A DNA stretch of 64,000 nucleotides from Bacillus sp. FJAT-49736. GTDB lineage: Bacteria; Bacillota; Bacilli; Bacillales; Bacillaceae_C. Position 1 is the first letter of the stretch, and each line of letters starts with the position of its first letter. The translations under genes and the position numbers were made by a program. The notes under the pieces are model-generated. The model saw nothing but the letters and a program-made list of their open reading frames with translations, did not search any database and was not told the origin of the DNA. Below are positions 17,388 through 26,210 of the stretch, one piece after another. Location of the stretch: the NCBI RefSeq assembly GCF_018343615.1, contig NZ_JAGYPI010000003.1, positions 310,001-374,000 of the forward strand, read 5' to 3'.

Positions 17388-18623
17388 TTACTCAAACTTC
17401 TTTAAAATTATGGCTGAGTTATGGCCACCAAACCCAAATGAATTCGATAAACCGATTGAAAGCGGCACTTTTCGAGCTCCCTCTGAAACATAGTCTAGAT
17501 CACATTCAGGATCTGGAGACTCTAAATTAATAGTTGGAGGAATAATTCCTTCTTGTAAACTTTTCACTAACGCAATGGCTTCAACGCCTCCAGCTGCACC
17601 AAGCATATGACCAAGCATTGATTTATTTGCTGTAACAGGTATTTGATAGGCAAGATCTCCAAATAACTTTTTGATTGCATGTGTTTCAGAAAGATCCCCA
17701 ACTAGGGTACTCGTAGCATGGGCACTGATAATATCTACCTCTTTTGCAGATATCCCTGCCTTTAATAGTGCATTTTTCATAGCTAAATAAGCACCTTTCC
17801 CATCAGGATGTGAAGCAACCATATGATAAGCATCGGAACTCGCTCCATATCCAATCACCTCACATAAAATAGGAGCATTTCTTTGCAGGGCATGCTCTAA
17901 AGATTCAAGGACTAAAATTCCTGCGCCTTCACTCATCACAAATCCATCTCTTTCAGCATCAAAAGGTCTACTTGCCCGTTCAGGATCTTCATTTCGGTTA
18001 GATAGCGCTTTGGCATTACCGAAACTGGCTAAGGATAAATTGGTAATTGCTGCTTCGGAGCCGCCAGCAAATATAATATCTGCATCCCCATTGCGAATGG
18101 TATTGAAAGCTTCACCGATGGAAGTATTGCCGATAGAACATGCGGTTACTGGGGATAAGGAAGGACCTTGTGCACCAAATTTAATGCTTATTTGCGCCGC
18201 CGCTGCATTCGATATCATCATGGGCACTAAATTAGGGCTCACTCTACCTGGACCTCGGTCGTTTAATGTATTTACGCTGTCTATTAAAGTTTGGATTCCT
18301 CCAATTCCCGAACCAACATATACTCCAAAACGTTCACGATCTATATTTTCTAGCTGTAATTTAGAAGATTCCAATGCTTCCTCAGCAGCAGCAAGAGAAA
18401 ACTGAACAAATCGGTCTAATTTCCTTGCTTCCTTTGCACCCCAACGTTCTACTGGATCAAAGTTTCGAACTAGACCTGCAATCCTTGTTTTCAAATTGGA
18501 TACATCGAAGGTATCGATGGAAGATATACCTGAATTTCCGTTTTTTAGATTGTCCCAGAAGGTATTAACATCATTCCCGAGTGGTGAGATAATCCCCATT
18601 CCAGTTACAACAACTTTTTTCAT
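17388..18623 (-). CDS. fabF: 3-oxoacyl-[ACP] synthase II (KAS II)
   Basis: A 411-residue condensing enzyme that elongates acyl-ACP with malonyl-ACP in fatty acid synthesis. The Cys-His-His triad is visible: C162 in TACSIGNTSIG, H302 in SAHATSTLVGD and H339 in KSMLGHMLGAAGG. The gatekeeper loop is SFGFGGHN near 395-402. The motif around C162 and the HATST loop differ slightly from the usual TACATG and HGTST, which suggests a divergent or accessory KAS rather than the housekeeping copy. fabH, the usual partner, is absent. It is divergent from an MmyB-type regulator gene with a shared palindrome between them. ATG at 18623. Confidence 0.9.
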   Translation of the reverse strand: MKKVVVTGMGIISPLGNDVNTFWDNLKNGNSGISSIDTFDVSNLKTRIAGLVRNFDPVERWGAKEARKLDRFVQFSLAAAEEALESSKLQLENIDRERFGVYVGSGIGGIQTLIDSVNTLNDRGPGRVSPNLVPMMISNAAAAQISIKFGAQGPSLSPVTACSIGNTSIGEAFNTIRNGDADIIFAGGSEAAITNLSLASFGNAKALSNRNEDPERASRPFDAERDGFVMSEGAGILVLESLEHALQRNAPILCEVIGYGASSDAYHMVASHPDGKGAYLAMKNALLKAGISAKEVDIISAHATSTLVGDLSETHAIKKLFGDLAYQIPVTANKSMLGHMLGAAGGVEAIALVKSLQEGIIPPTINLESPDPECDLDYVSEGARKVPLSIGLSNSFGFGGHNSAIILKKFE

Positions 18624-18674
18624 TCTTATGCCTCCAATACTTGTTTTTCTTTATTCTAGCTAAAATATATCCTA

Positions 18675-18717
18675 TTACAAGTTGTTGTTTATCATAGTAT
18701 AATTAGTACCATGATAA
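18675..18717 (+). promoter_or_regulatory. Promoter and palindrome between fabF and the regulator gene
   Basis: TTACAA (18675-18680), a 17-base spacer and TATAAT (18698-18703) make a good SigA promoter for the plus-strand regulator. TTATCATAGTA (18689-18699) and TACCATGATAA (18707-18717) form an inverted repeat matching 10 of 11 bases that straddles the -10 box. In this 115-bp divergent region it could control both genes. Confidence 0.7.
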
Positions 18718-18738
18718 GTAGTAAGAAAGGAGAATAAC

Positions 18739-19575
18739 ATGAATCCTGAAACACGATTACAAGCACTATCGGAATTTCTAAAAGCAAAGCGTGCAAAATT
18801 GAATCCGCAAATGGTTGGACTTCCATCGGGTACAAGAAGAAGAACTCCTGGACTTCGCAGAGAGGAAGTAGCACAATTGGCTGGAGTAAGTACAACCTGG
18901 TACACATGGTTGGAGCAAGGGAGAGATATTAAAGTGTCTGCTTCTGTATTAGATGCAATTTCAGATGCACTGCATTTAAATAGAGATGAACGAAAATATT
19001 TATATGCATTAGCAATAGAGGATGGAATTCATCCAGAGTTCACCGATCCGACGGAAAGCGAAATTAACCCGGCTTTAAAAAAGATTCTTCGCGAACTAAA
19101 ATATTGCCCGACGATTATAACAGATAGAAAGTTGTTCATTGTAGGATGGAATAAAGCGGCAGCAAATGTTTTTATAGATTTTGAGCAAATTCCTACAGAA
19201 CAGAGAAATCTAGTCCAATTATTATTTTCCAGAAAGGAATTTAGAAGCTTAGCCGTAAATTGGGAGCATTTCGTAAAAGGGTTTATTGCCATTTTTCGTA
19301 CATATTATGGTCAATATCTGGCTGATAGCTGGTACAAACAATTTATTGAGAATTTGGAAGCAAGTTATCCAGAATTCCATCAATTGTGGAATGAAAGCGA
19401 AGTGAGCTCTGCTCCTGAAATTCAGATCGAATTTCGGCATGCAAAGGCTGGTAAAATGATTTTTAATTTAACGTCCATGCAAATACAAGGAAATGAAGAT
19501 TTAAGATGCAGTATCTACACTCCGGTTGAAAATACTGCAACGGAATCGAAACTTAGACATTTGATGGAAAAATAA
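18739..19575 (+). CDS. XRE-type regulator with MmyB-like ligand-binding domain
   Basis: A 278-residue regulator. Residues 5-85 hold the helix-turn-helix domain with the family hallmark TRRRTPGLRREEVAQLAGVS and TWYTWLEQGRDIKVS. Residues 105-265 match the MmyB/MltR-type PAS-like ligand domain (GWNKAAANVF, NLVQLLF, then FRHAKAGKMIFNLTSMQI). A structure of one family member contained a bound fatty acid, and members often sit beside short-chain dehydrogenase or lipid genes. Here it is divergent from fabF, so control of an accessory lipid step is plausible. ATG at 18739 has AAAGGAG upstream. Confidence 0.9.
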   Translation: MNPETRLQALSEFLKAKRAKLNPQMVGLPSGTRRRTPGLRREEVAQLAGVSTTWYTWLEQGRDIKVSASVLDAISDALHLNRDERKYLYALAIEDGIHPEFTDPTESEINPALKKILRELKYCPTIITDRKLFIVGWNKAAANVFIDFEQIPTEQRNLVQLLFSRKEFRSLAVNWEHFVKGFIAIFRTYYGQYLADSWYKQFIENLEASYPEFHQLWNESEVSSAPEIQIEFRHAKAGKMIFNLTSMQIQGNEDLRCSIYTPVENTATESKLRHLMEK

Positions 19576-19743
19576 ATCAGCTATGTAGGAGGAAGTAATT
19601 ATTTATTCAAAAATGAAACAGTCATTTCCTATCTAATACCGAGCCTTAACCCTTTGCATCCTACCAGTATCTTATCGAAGGCTTTTGGAAATGGGAATCG
19701 AAAATGCGGCTTTTTATATACTACTCGATTCCCTTCATTTATA

Positions 19744-20301
19744 CTATTTCGAATCCACAGTGATAGCTGCTTCATCCGGCCTGGCACCCTTCTGCAAATC
19801 ATTAATCGACAAGCCAAAGTCCATTTGCAGGTGCGGATAGTCTTGGAACCCTAACCAATCGCCACCCCAAGTAAAGCCTAATTTTTTGGCAATATCTACA
19901 ACCTCGTACCAATCTTGTTTTCCGTTTTTATTTCCATCGTATTCCGTGTCCCAAATTATTTTTCCGGAAGTTGTCTTTAACGCAAAATCCACGGCAAGCC
20001 CGTAATTGTGATAAGATTCTCCTCCTTTTGCGTTAGTTACAATACTACCGCTGGTGGTCCTGCCTTTTTTATAAAGCTGATTTTGTTCGTCCGTACTTCG
20101 AAACCCGTCTGTGATGACAACATTAATGCCCTTTTTAGCAGCTTTTTGAACTAGCTGCTGTGTTCTTTCCTTTACAATCGGATGGAGACCAGTTGGGAGT
20201 GAATGTGGAAGGGACTTCTGATTTTTGTTCGCTTGAAAATATATGATTACTAATAACACAAGCGGAATGATAAATAAAAAATTTCTGGATTTTTTTTTCA
20301 A
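19744..20301 (-). CDS. M15-family peptidoglycan peptidase (CwlK/VanY-like)
   Basis: About 186 residues: a short lysine-rich N-terminus, one hydrophobic signal/anchor helix (FLFIIPLVLLVIIYF) and an extracellular M15 zinc peptidase domain. GESYHNYGLAVDFAL carries the first His and Asp ligands and YPHLQMDF the last His; TDGFRSTDEQ is the usual substrate loop. Family enzymes are L-Ala-D-Glu endopeptidases (CwlK) or D,D-carboxypeptidases; the length and sequence lean toward CwlK. TTG at 20301 has AAAGGA 8 bases before it; a longer frame to 20388 lacks a good ribosome site. Confidence 0.88.
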   Translation of the reverse strand: MKKKSRNFLFIIPLVLLVIIYFQANKNQKSLPHSLPTGLHPIVKERTQQLVQKAAKKGINVVITDGFRSTDEQNQLYKKGRTTSGSIVTNAKGGESYHNYGLAVDFALKTTSGKIIWDTEYDGNKNGKQDWYEVVDIAKKLGFTWGGDWLGFQDYPHLQMDFGLSINDLQKGARPDEAAITVDSK

Positions 20302-20480
20302 AACTATTATCCTTTCAAAACCTTGGTATATAACTATAGCTGTTTTATTATAGGTTGTTATATTTATTATAATCTTAATGAGGTTCATGGTATTTTTTTA
20401 AAACCAAATTAATGACGAAAATAATAGTCTAATTGTTTCATAAACAATTGAGTATTTTGGATAGTTGAAGAGTTTTTTCA

Positions 20481-21446
20481 TCATTTTATATAAAAGGATG
20501 CTCCATTAATGATTTCCACATTTGGCCATACTTTAACTTGTTTCATTAATCGGAACAACGCTTTATCTTTTTGCTTTGCTTCAATCATACAATCAATTTG
20601 TGGAACGCTTCCTTTGATTTCTTGAAGAAATGTAAAAAACATTTCTGGGTCTACATAATCGGAGTGGTGTCGAAACTCCTTTTCACTTTTTGGACTGGAA
20701 ATATGCATTTTAATGGGCAGAGGGGATTCCTCCCATGTTTTGACTATGCGGTCCCAGTGTTGTACCCAATGTATATTCTGATGATGAGCCAGATGATGAT
20801 GATAATCGAACACTAAAGGAATTCCGATTTTTTCACAAAGATAAAGAGTATCTTCAACGGTAAAAGAAGTATCATCGTTTTCAAGCATTATCATTTTTTG
20901 AATAGATCTTGGCACAAGCCCCCAATTGTCCACAAATCTTTCAAGTGATTTCTCTGTATCTTTGTAATTACCTCCAACATGCATGACGCAGCGATGCGTT
21001 GTATCAATGCCCATATTTTTCAAAAGTAAATAATGGAGCCTTAATGTCATGATGGAATTCTGAAAAATGTTTTTCTTCGGTGAATTAATCAATACAAAAT
21101 GATCAGGATGAAAGTCCATTCTCATCTTGTGTTCCTTTGCATAGTTTCCTACCTCCCGCAAGGAAGGTAACAGTGGTTTCATATAGTCCCAATCTAGTAG
21201 TTCTTCGTGATTGGCAAGTGGAATGAGACGGGAGGTTAGACGGTAAAAGTGGATATCGGATGCGGCATTATGCCTGAGCAATCTAAGTGTATTGCTTAAA
21301 TTTACTTGGGCAATTCTTTCTAGTTTTCGAAGGGCAGCTTCCCGGTCCCTTATTTTTTGGAATTGGGAAAAAGTCATTGTTTTCGATGGGGATGCATTTT
21401 TTAATTCCATGCTCATTGCGACATAACCTAAACGTACCAAAGTCAT
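20481..21446 (-). CDS. uvsE: UV damage endonuclease (first copy)
   Basis: A 321-residue TIM-barrel endonuclease that nicks DNA 5' of cyclobutane dimers and 6-4 photoproducts and starts excision repair. Hallmarks are VRLGYVAMSMELKNASPSKT at the N-terminus, LRLHYLLLKNMGI, MHVGGNYKDTEKS, LENDDTSF, PLVFDYHHHLAH and HISSPKSEKEFRHHSDYV, which contain the expected metal-binding His/Glu/Asp residues. ATG at 21446 with AGAGGT upstream is preferred over the longer in-frame start. A second, diverged copy is at 38730. Length matches B. subtilis UvsE (about 320). Confidence 0.93.
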   Translation of the reverse strand: MTLVRLGYVAMSMELKNASPSKTMTFSQFQKIRDREAALRKLERIAQVNLSNTLRLLRHNAASDIHFYRLTSRLIPLANHEELLDWDYMKPLLPSLREVGNYAKEHKMRMDFHPDHFVLINSPKKNIFQNSIMTLRLHYLLLKNMGIDTTHRCVMHVGGNYKDTEKSLERFVDNWGLVPRSIQKMIMLENDDTSFTVEDTLYLCEKIGIPLVFDYHHHLAHHQNIHWVQHWDRIVKTWEESPLPIKMHISSPKSEKEFRHHSDYVDPEMFFTFLQEIKGSVPQIDCMIEAKQKDKALFRLMKQVKVWPNVEIINGASFYIK

Positions 21447-21562
21447 GACTTTACCTCTTTCATTGGTTTTCTTCCTTATCATTTCAAAAATTCTAGATTA
21501 TATGTACGTAATGATGTTAAAACACCATTTTCCCTGTCCTTTTATATTGTTATATAGGTTAA

Positions 21563-21700
21563 GGGAGGCAGCTTCCAAATTTATTAGAAGGAGCTAGCTT
21601 AGTACCAGTGGTGGCGAGCTTTTTCGCCTTTCATACTATTCTTTTCTTTTTTGCGATACTATTTGGAATGGCTGCTTGTATTTTTTCCTTAAAGAAATAG
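21563..21700 (+). pseudogene. Possible C-terminal remnant of a membrane transporter
   Basis: A short frame encodes LPNLLEGASLVPVVAS followed by a strongly hydrophobic stretch (FFAFHTILFFFAILFG) and ends SLKK-stop. It looks like the last helix and basic tail of a transporter such as an MFS protein, but has no start or upstream part. Chance is possible. Confidence 0.3.
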
Positions 21701-21710
21701 ACTTCAATGA

Positions 21711-21741
21711 AAAATCACCCATGGTAAAAGGGTGACTTTTT
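21711..21741 (-). terminator. Terminator after the CMD-family gene
   Basis: On the minus strand GTCACCC pairs with GGGTGAT around a 9-base loop and ends in TTTTCATT. Confidence 0.7.
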
Positions 21742-21744
21742 ATG

Positions 21745-22116
21745 TTAGTGATTTAGTTGATTAAGTTCTTCTATACATTCTTGAACGAGCGTAACCGCTT
21801 GACTCATGGAAGCCCCTCCGCCGAAAGCAGCTGTGACTCCTATCGCTTCAAAAATTTCCTCTTCTGTGCATCCCTGATCTAAACAGCCCTTTGTATGATA
21901 GATGATGCAATATTCGTCCTGTGAGTATAGGCTGATTCCTAAAGCAATCAATTGCTTTTGCTTTTGGGATAAAACGCCCTCTTTAAAGCACTCTTGTGTA
22001 AATGCATTATACTGTTCCGCCAGTTTTGGCATTTTTTTTGTGAAATTTCCTAATCCAATCTTATATTGATATAATGCTTCTTCTGTTGAATTTCTTGCCT
22101 CGAACTCCATTAACAT
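21745..22116 (-). CDS. Carboxymuconolactone decarboxylase-family protein (AhpD-like)
   Basis: A 123-residue helical protein of the CMD/AhpD superfamily. LSQKQKQLIALGISLYSQDEYCIIYHTKGC gives the E-x2-C...H-x3-C arrangement of the family, close to the AhpD-type active site, and EIFEAIGVTAAFGGGASM is the second conserved helix pair. Members act as peroxidase-linked disulfide reductases or remain uncharacterised. ATG at 22116 has GGGAGATG 3 bases upstream; the longer frame to 22212 has no ribosome site. Confidence 0.88.
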   Translation of the reverse strand: MLMEFEARNSTEEALYQYKIGLGNFTKKMPKLAEQYNAFTQECFKEGVLSQKQKQLIALGISLYSQDEYCIIYHTKGCLDQGCTEEEIFEAIGVTAAFGGGASMSQAVTLVQECIEELNQLNH

Positions 22117-22270
22117 AATCATCTCCCGTTTTATAGTCATCCAGGATTTATTATGTGCCCAAAAATTTGTTTCATCCCCTAATAAAAGATTTGATTGTGG
22201 AATATTTTGCAAATTTTCTACACACTATACTATTAAATATTGTTGTGTTTGGGGAAGGGTGGTTCGGTAC

Positions 22271-22561
22271 ATGAGGTTTCTGATTATTTTGCTGAGTATT
22301 ATAATTCCAATAGCAATGTATGCTCTCCAATTAAAATGGGCAGCCCTACGATTCCTTTATAATATATTGGCGCTTATTTGTTCACTTGTATTTGGAAATA
22401 TCTCTGCCCTAGCAATTCTTGAAGTGATTAGAAATAATACGGTATTCATGACTACCATTCATGGGATATTCTTAAATGTCCCTTTTATTATTACTGGCGC
22501 TTATTTAGGAGTTTATGTACTTTACCAGTTATTGAATGTAACAAATGCACAAAGAAAATAG
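22271..22561 (+). CDS. Small membrane protein of unknown function
   Basis: A 96-residue protein with three likely membrane helices (about 2-20, 28-50 and 66-88) and a short polar C-terminus. I do not recognise a family. ATG at 22271 is chosen; a GTG at 22259 in the same frame is an alternative. It has no obvious operon partner. Confidence 0.55.
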   Translation: MRFLIILLSIIIPIAMYALQLKWAALRFLYNILALICSLVFGNISALAILEVIRNNTVFMTTIHGIFLNVPFIITGAYLGVYVLYQLLNVTNAQRK

Positions 22562-22708
22562 GCTCTGAGAAAGAGGCATTTTTAGTGGAATCATGATTTA
22601 TTAATGTATCTAGGGCGGCTGTTGATCGCAAAGTTTCTTGGTAGATAACTCGTTTGTGGAATGAGGATTTTTTGGAGGGATGTAAGAATCAAACAAGAAA
22701 GAAAAGAA

Positions 22709-22734
22709 GGGCAAGAAATTTACTTTTCTTGCCC
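22709..22734 (-). terminator. Terminator-like hairpin after the M29 aminopeptidase
   Basis: GGGCAAGAAA pairs with TTTCTTGCCC, just past the aminopeptidase stop; on the minus strand it is followed by TTCTTTTC. Confidence 0.6.
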
Positions 22735-22753
22735 AATCATATTATTTTGAAAA

Positions 22754-23998
22754 CTAGATTGCCCAATCTCCATTTCGGAAAATCGGAACTATGGTGCCAT
22801 CTTGTTTAATGCCGTCAATATCCATTTTGTTAGAGCCAATCATAAAATCCACATGAACAGTTGAAGTGTTCATGCCATTTTTCAATAGTTCTTCCTCACT
22901 CATTTTTGTTCCGCCTTGAATGGTAGTCGGATATGCTGCACCAATAGCTAAGTGATTCGAAGCGTTCTCGTCAAATAAAGTATTGAAGAAAATAATATTC
23001 GATTGGGAAATTGGTGATGGGTCCGGTACTAAAGCAACTTCTCCCAAACCGGTACCGCCTTCGTTGTCAAAAACCAATTTCTTAATAGCGTCATTGCCTT
23101 TTTCTGCTGAAATATCTACGATTTTCCCATCCTTAAAGTGGACTTCAATGCCTTCGATTAATGTACCTGCATAACTTAACGGTTTTGTACTGCGGACTAC
23201 GCCATCCATGCGGTGGGTATCAGGAGCAGTGAATACTTCCTCCGTTGGCATGTTTGCAATAAACTCTTCTCCCTTTGGATTATAGCTTTCCGCACTTGCC
23301 CAAATATGGTTTTTAGGTAAACCTAGGGTTAAATCAGTTCCCGGTGCTGTATAGTGTAGTGCATCAAATTGAATTTCATTTAATATTGCTGCTTTTTCAT
23401 TCAATGTCTTTTTATGCTCATCCCAGACAGCAACAGGGTCATCTTCATAAACACGGCATACTCTGAAGATTTGATCCCATAGAGCATCCACTTGTTTTTC
23501 AGATGTTGAAAGATGAGGGAATACATGTGCAGCCCATCCAGCGCCGGCAGCAGCTGCTACTGTCCATTTCAAATCATCATTTTGAGTAGCAACTCTTTGG
23601 GCTTTAAAAGCTTTTCCAGCCACATTTTGATAGGCAGCTACCTTAGCAGGATCCGCTTCATTTAGCAATCCAGGATCACTTGAAACAATGGAAAGGCGGC
23701 TTACACGATGATTCAGTACATGGTCTTCTGATTCCTCAATTTCATATTTAGGGATATTTGTTAAAACTTCTGTTGGTTGATGTAAATAATGTAATTTGCT
23801 AATTTCATCATCTGACCATTTTACAATAACCTTTTCTGCGCCTAAGCTATAGGCTTCCTTTGTGATTAACCTTGCTAATGGAGCCTGATCAACCGTTATC
23901 GTCATTTTTACCCAATCTCCGGGCTGCACATTAATGCCTTTTGCAACTAAAAGCCTTGCATACTTTTGTAAATTTTCTTCAAAATTAGGTAGAACCAT
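22754..23998 (-). CDS. ampS: M29-family aminopeptidase
   Basis: A 414-residue metallo-aminopeptidase of family M29 (AmpS/AmpT/PepS), which forms dimers and removes N-terminal residues from peptides in the cytoplasm. The N-terminal part begins LPNFEENLQKYARLLVAKGINVQPGDWV, typical of the family; the C-terminal part holds the metal-binding acidic and His residues, including GGTGLGEVALVPDPSPIS and a late HVDFMIGS. The length is normal (about 410). ATG at 23998 is preceded by GGAGGG. The gene is transcribed alone. Confidence 0.93.
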   Translation of the reverse strand: MVLPNFEENLQKYARLLVAKGINVQPGDWVKMTITVDQAPLARLITKEAYSLGAEKVIVKWSDDEISKLHYLHQPTEVLTNIPKYEIEESEDHVLNHRVSRLSIVSSDPGLLNEADPAKVAAYQNVAGKAFKAQRVATQNDDLKWTVAAAAGAGWAAHVFPHLSTSEKQVDALWDQIFRVCRVYEDDPVAVWDEHKKTLNEKAAILNEIQFDALHYTAPGTDLTLGLPKNHIWASAESYNPKGEEFIANMPTEEVFTAPDTHRMDGVVRSTKPLSYAGTLIEGIEVHFKDGKIVDISAEKGNDAIKKLVFDNEGGTGLGEVALVPDPSPISQSNIIFFNTLFDENASNHLAIGAAYPTTIQGGTKMSEEELLKNGMNTSTVHVDFMIGSNKMDIDGIKQDGTIVPIFRNGDWAI

Positions 23999-24261
23999 TT
24001 TTTACCCTCCAATTGGAGGCACATCGACTGCCTCACTTTAATCAGAATATCATGCTCGTTAGTTTAACCGTGATATCAGTTTGATATTATACTCTATCTT
24101 GGTGTTTGATTGTACTAATTTGTTTGAGAATTTTCTCTTTTCGTTCAGTAAACGCTTTTTTTCATTTCATGAGAATGACTAATATTTTTGAGTTGGTTAA
24201 TTATACTACTTGATTAATATGCTTTAGAATCTTTTATCTTTACCGAAAAGAGGTCAAATAT

Positions 24262-24372
24262 ATGGAAAAAGATTTAACAAAAAATCAAACAAATATGAAA
24301 GACGATGGCACGCTTACGAATCTGCAGGGACATGTGATGATAACAGACATTTTCCTATGTTTTCTGGAGTAA
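24262..24372 (+). pseudogene. 36-codon 5' gene fragment running into a repeat array
   Basis: A well-placed ribosome site (AAGAGG) precedes ATG at 24262. The frame encodes a polar N-terminus (MEKDLTKNQTNMKDDG...) for about 27 codons and then enters the hairpin repeat array and stops. It looks like the start of a gene whose remainder was replaced or deleted by the array. The N-terminus is faintly like some catalase starts, but I cannot name it. Confidence 0.4.
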
Positions 24373-25192
24373 TTTGTCTTTCATCGGTCTTATGAAAGAC
24401 ATTTTTTAAAGTTTCTGGAGTAAAAAGTCTTTCATCGGCTTTATGAAAGACATTTTTTCATTTTTGCGGAGTATTTTGTCTTTCATTGGTCTTATGAAAG
24501 ACATTTTTTCATGTTTCCGGTGTATTTTGTCTTTCATCGGTCTTATGAAAGACATTTTTTAAAGTTTCCGGAGTAAAATGTCTTTCATCGGTCTTATGAA
24601 AGACATTTTTTTATGTTTGCGGAGTAAAAAGTCTTTCATCGGCTTTATGAAAGACATTTTTTCATTTTTGCGGAGTATTTTGTCTTTCATTGGTCTTATG
24701 AAAGACATTTTTTCATGTTTCCTGAGTATTTTGTCTTTCATCGGTCTTATGAAAGACATTTTTTTATGTTTGCGGAGTAAAAAGTCTTTCATCGGCTTTA
24801 TGAAAGACATTTTTTTATGTTTGCGGAGTAAAATGTCTTTCATCGGTCTTATGAAAGACATTTTCTCATGGTTTGCGGAGTATTTTGTCTTTCATCGGCT
24901 TTATGAAAGACATTTTCTCATGGTTTGCGGAGTATTTTGTCTTTCATCCGCCTTATGAAAGACATTTTCTCATGTTTGCGGAGTATTTTGTCTTTCATTG
25001 GTCTTATGAAAGACATTTTTTTATGTTTGCGGAGTAAAATGTCTTTCATCGGCTTTATGAAAGACATTTTCTCATGGTTTGCGGAGTATTTTGTCTTTCA
25101 TCCGCCTTATGAAAGACATTTTCTCATGGTTTGCGGAGTATTTTGTCTTTCATCCGCCTTATGAAAGACATTTTTTTATGTTTTCCAAAGGA
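24345..25192. repeat. Hairpin tandem array, 51/52-bp period, 16 units
   Basis: Sixteen hairpins begin at 24376 and recur every 51 bp (52 in four units) to 25145. Each contains GTCTTTCAT, a 7-base loop (CGGTCTT, CGGCTTT, TGGTCTT or CCGCCTT) and ATGAAAGAC, a perfect 9-bp stem, then about 26 bases such as ATTTTTTCATGTTTGCGGAG. Partial units flank both ends. Because 51 is divisible by 3, open frames appear on both strands, but they are by-products. The linkers are near-identical, so this is not CRISPR. Confidence 0.95.
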
Positions 25193-25327
25193 TTTTGTTT
25201 TTCATTCAATAGAACCTTAAGTAAAACAAAAAGTTTAGATAAGAGTTATTCATTTATGCTATAACTTAAGTAATACTTATATTTTTATAAATATTCACGC
25301 AAAATGCTTTTGAAAGGTAGGTATTGT

Positions 25328-25870
25328 ATGTTTAAAACCATTTACCTAGTACGGCATTGCAAGGCAGAGGGACAGTCCTCTGATGTACCGTTGACCGCTC
25401 TAGGGTTTCAACAGGCAAAGATGTTGGCTGAATTTTTTCAAGATAAGCAAATAGATTTGATTATATCCAGCCCTTTCACAAGAGCGATCCAATCTATTGA
25501 ACCTTTGGCAAATAGTTCGGACCTGCAAATAAAGGAAGATGAACGCCTTTCGGAAAGGGTGTTGAGCTCCGAAGATTGTGAAAACTGGATGGAAATGCTA
25601 GAAGACTCCTTTCATGACTTGGATATATGTTATGAGGGAGGAGAATCCAGCAGGATAGCGATGAATCGAGCTACCCAGGTAATTGAAGATGTTTTGATAG
25701 ATTCTGCAAGTAATATTTTGATCGTTACTCATGGGAATTTGATGTCTTTAATGTTAAAGCATTATGATCAATCCTTCGGGTTTGAAGAGTGGAAGGCGCT
25801 TTCCAATCCTGACGTATATTGTTTAAAGTTTGATGGAGCAGCTCCTCAAATAAGTAGAATTTGGGCTTAA
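25328..25870 (+). CDS. Histidine phosphatase family protein (second copy)
   Basis: A 180-residue phosphoglycerate mutase-like phosphatase, paralogous to the gene at 14358. The catalytic motif is IYLVRHCKAEG, the second arginine lies in ISSPFTRAIQS, and VTHGNLMSLMLKHYD carries the distal His. The substrate is unknown. ATG at 25328, with GAAAGGTAGG upstream, is preferred over a TTG 24 bases earlier. It sits just downstream of the 51-bp hairpin array and ends at a strong terminator. Confidence 0.9.
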   Translation: MFKTIYLVRHCKAEGQSSDVPLTALGFQQAKMLAEFFQDKQIDLIISSPFTRAIQSIEPLANSSDLQIKEDERLSERVLSSEDCENWMEMLEDSFHDLDICYEGGESSRIAMNRATQVIEDVLIDSASNILIVTHGNLMSLMLKHYDQSFGFEEWKALSNPDVYCLKFDGAAPQISRIWA

Positions 25871-25949
25871 GATACACTAGCGTTAAAAAAACTCAAGAAA
25901 AATTAGTAAATGGAATTGAAACTAGAAAATAATTTGAATAATATGAGAG

Positions 25950-25997
25950 AGGCTTGCCCCCATCTGCTTATAAAGTAGTAGGGGCAAGCTTTTTTTG
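25950..25997 (+). terminator. Terminator after the second histidine phosphatase
   Basis: AGGCTTGCCCC pairs with GGGGCAAGCTT, followed by TTTTTT. Confidence 0.85.
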
Positions 25998-26210
25998 TTC
26001 CGCTTTTTATTATGCAAAATAAGTATTATATTCAAACCTTATCAAAAACATTTTCCTTAACATTGTAAATATTACTAAAATACGAAAAAATACCTATAAA
26101 TTCTTCCTTACATTTCTGGTATTATATAGCTATTCTATTATTTCCCTATTTATGAAATGGGAGGAAATTGTTACGGACGGATAGTTTATCCACTTGAAAG
26201 GAGAATATGA

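Noticed and set aside
24345-25192. Possible CRISPR array
   Set aside because: Palindromic repeats are evenly spaced, but the intervening 26-base segments are nearly identical instead of unique, there is no leader and no cas gene in the window.
24559-25264. Open frames through the hairpin array on both strands (17-residue peptide repeats such as MSFIRPMKDILLRKH)
   Set aside because: They arise because the 51-bp unit is divisible by 3 and lacks stops; they break wherever a 52-bp unit occurs and have no proper ribosome sites.
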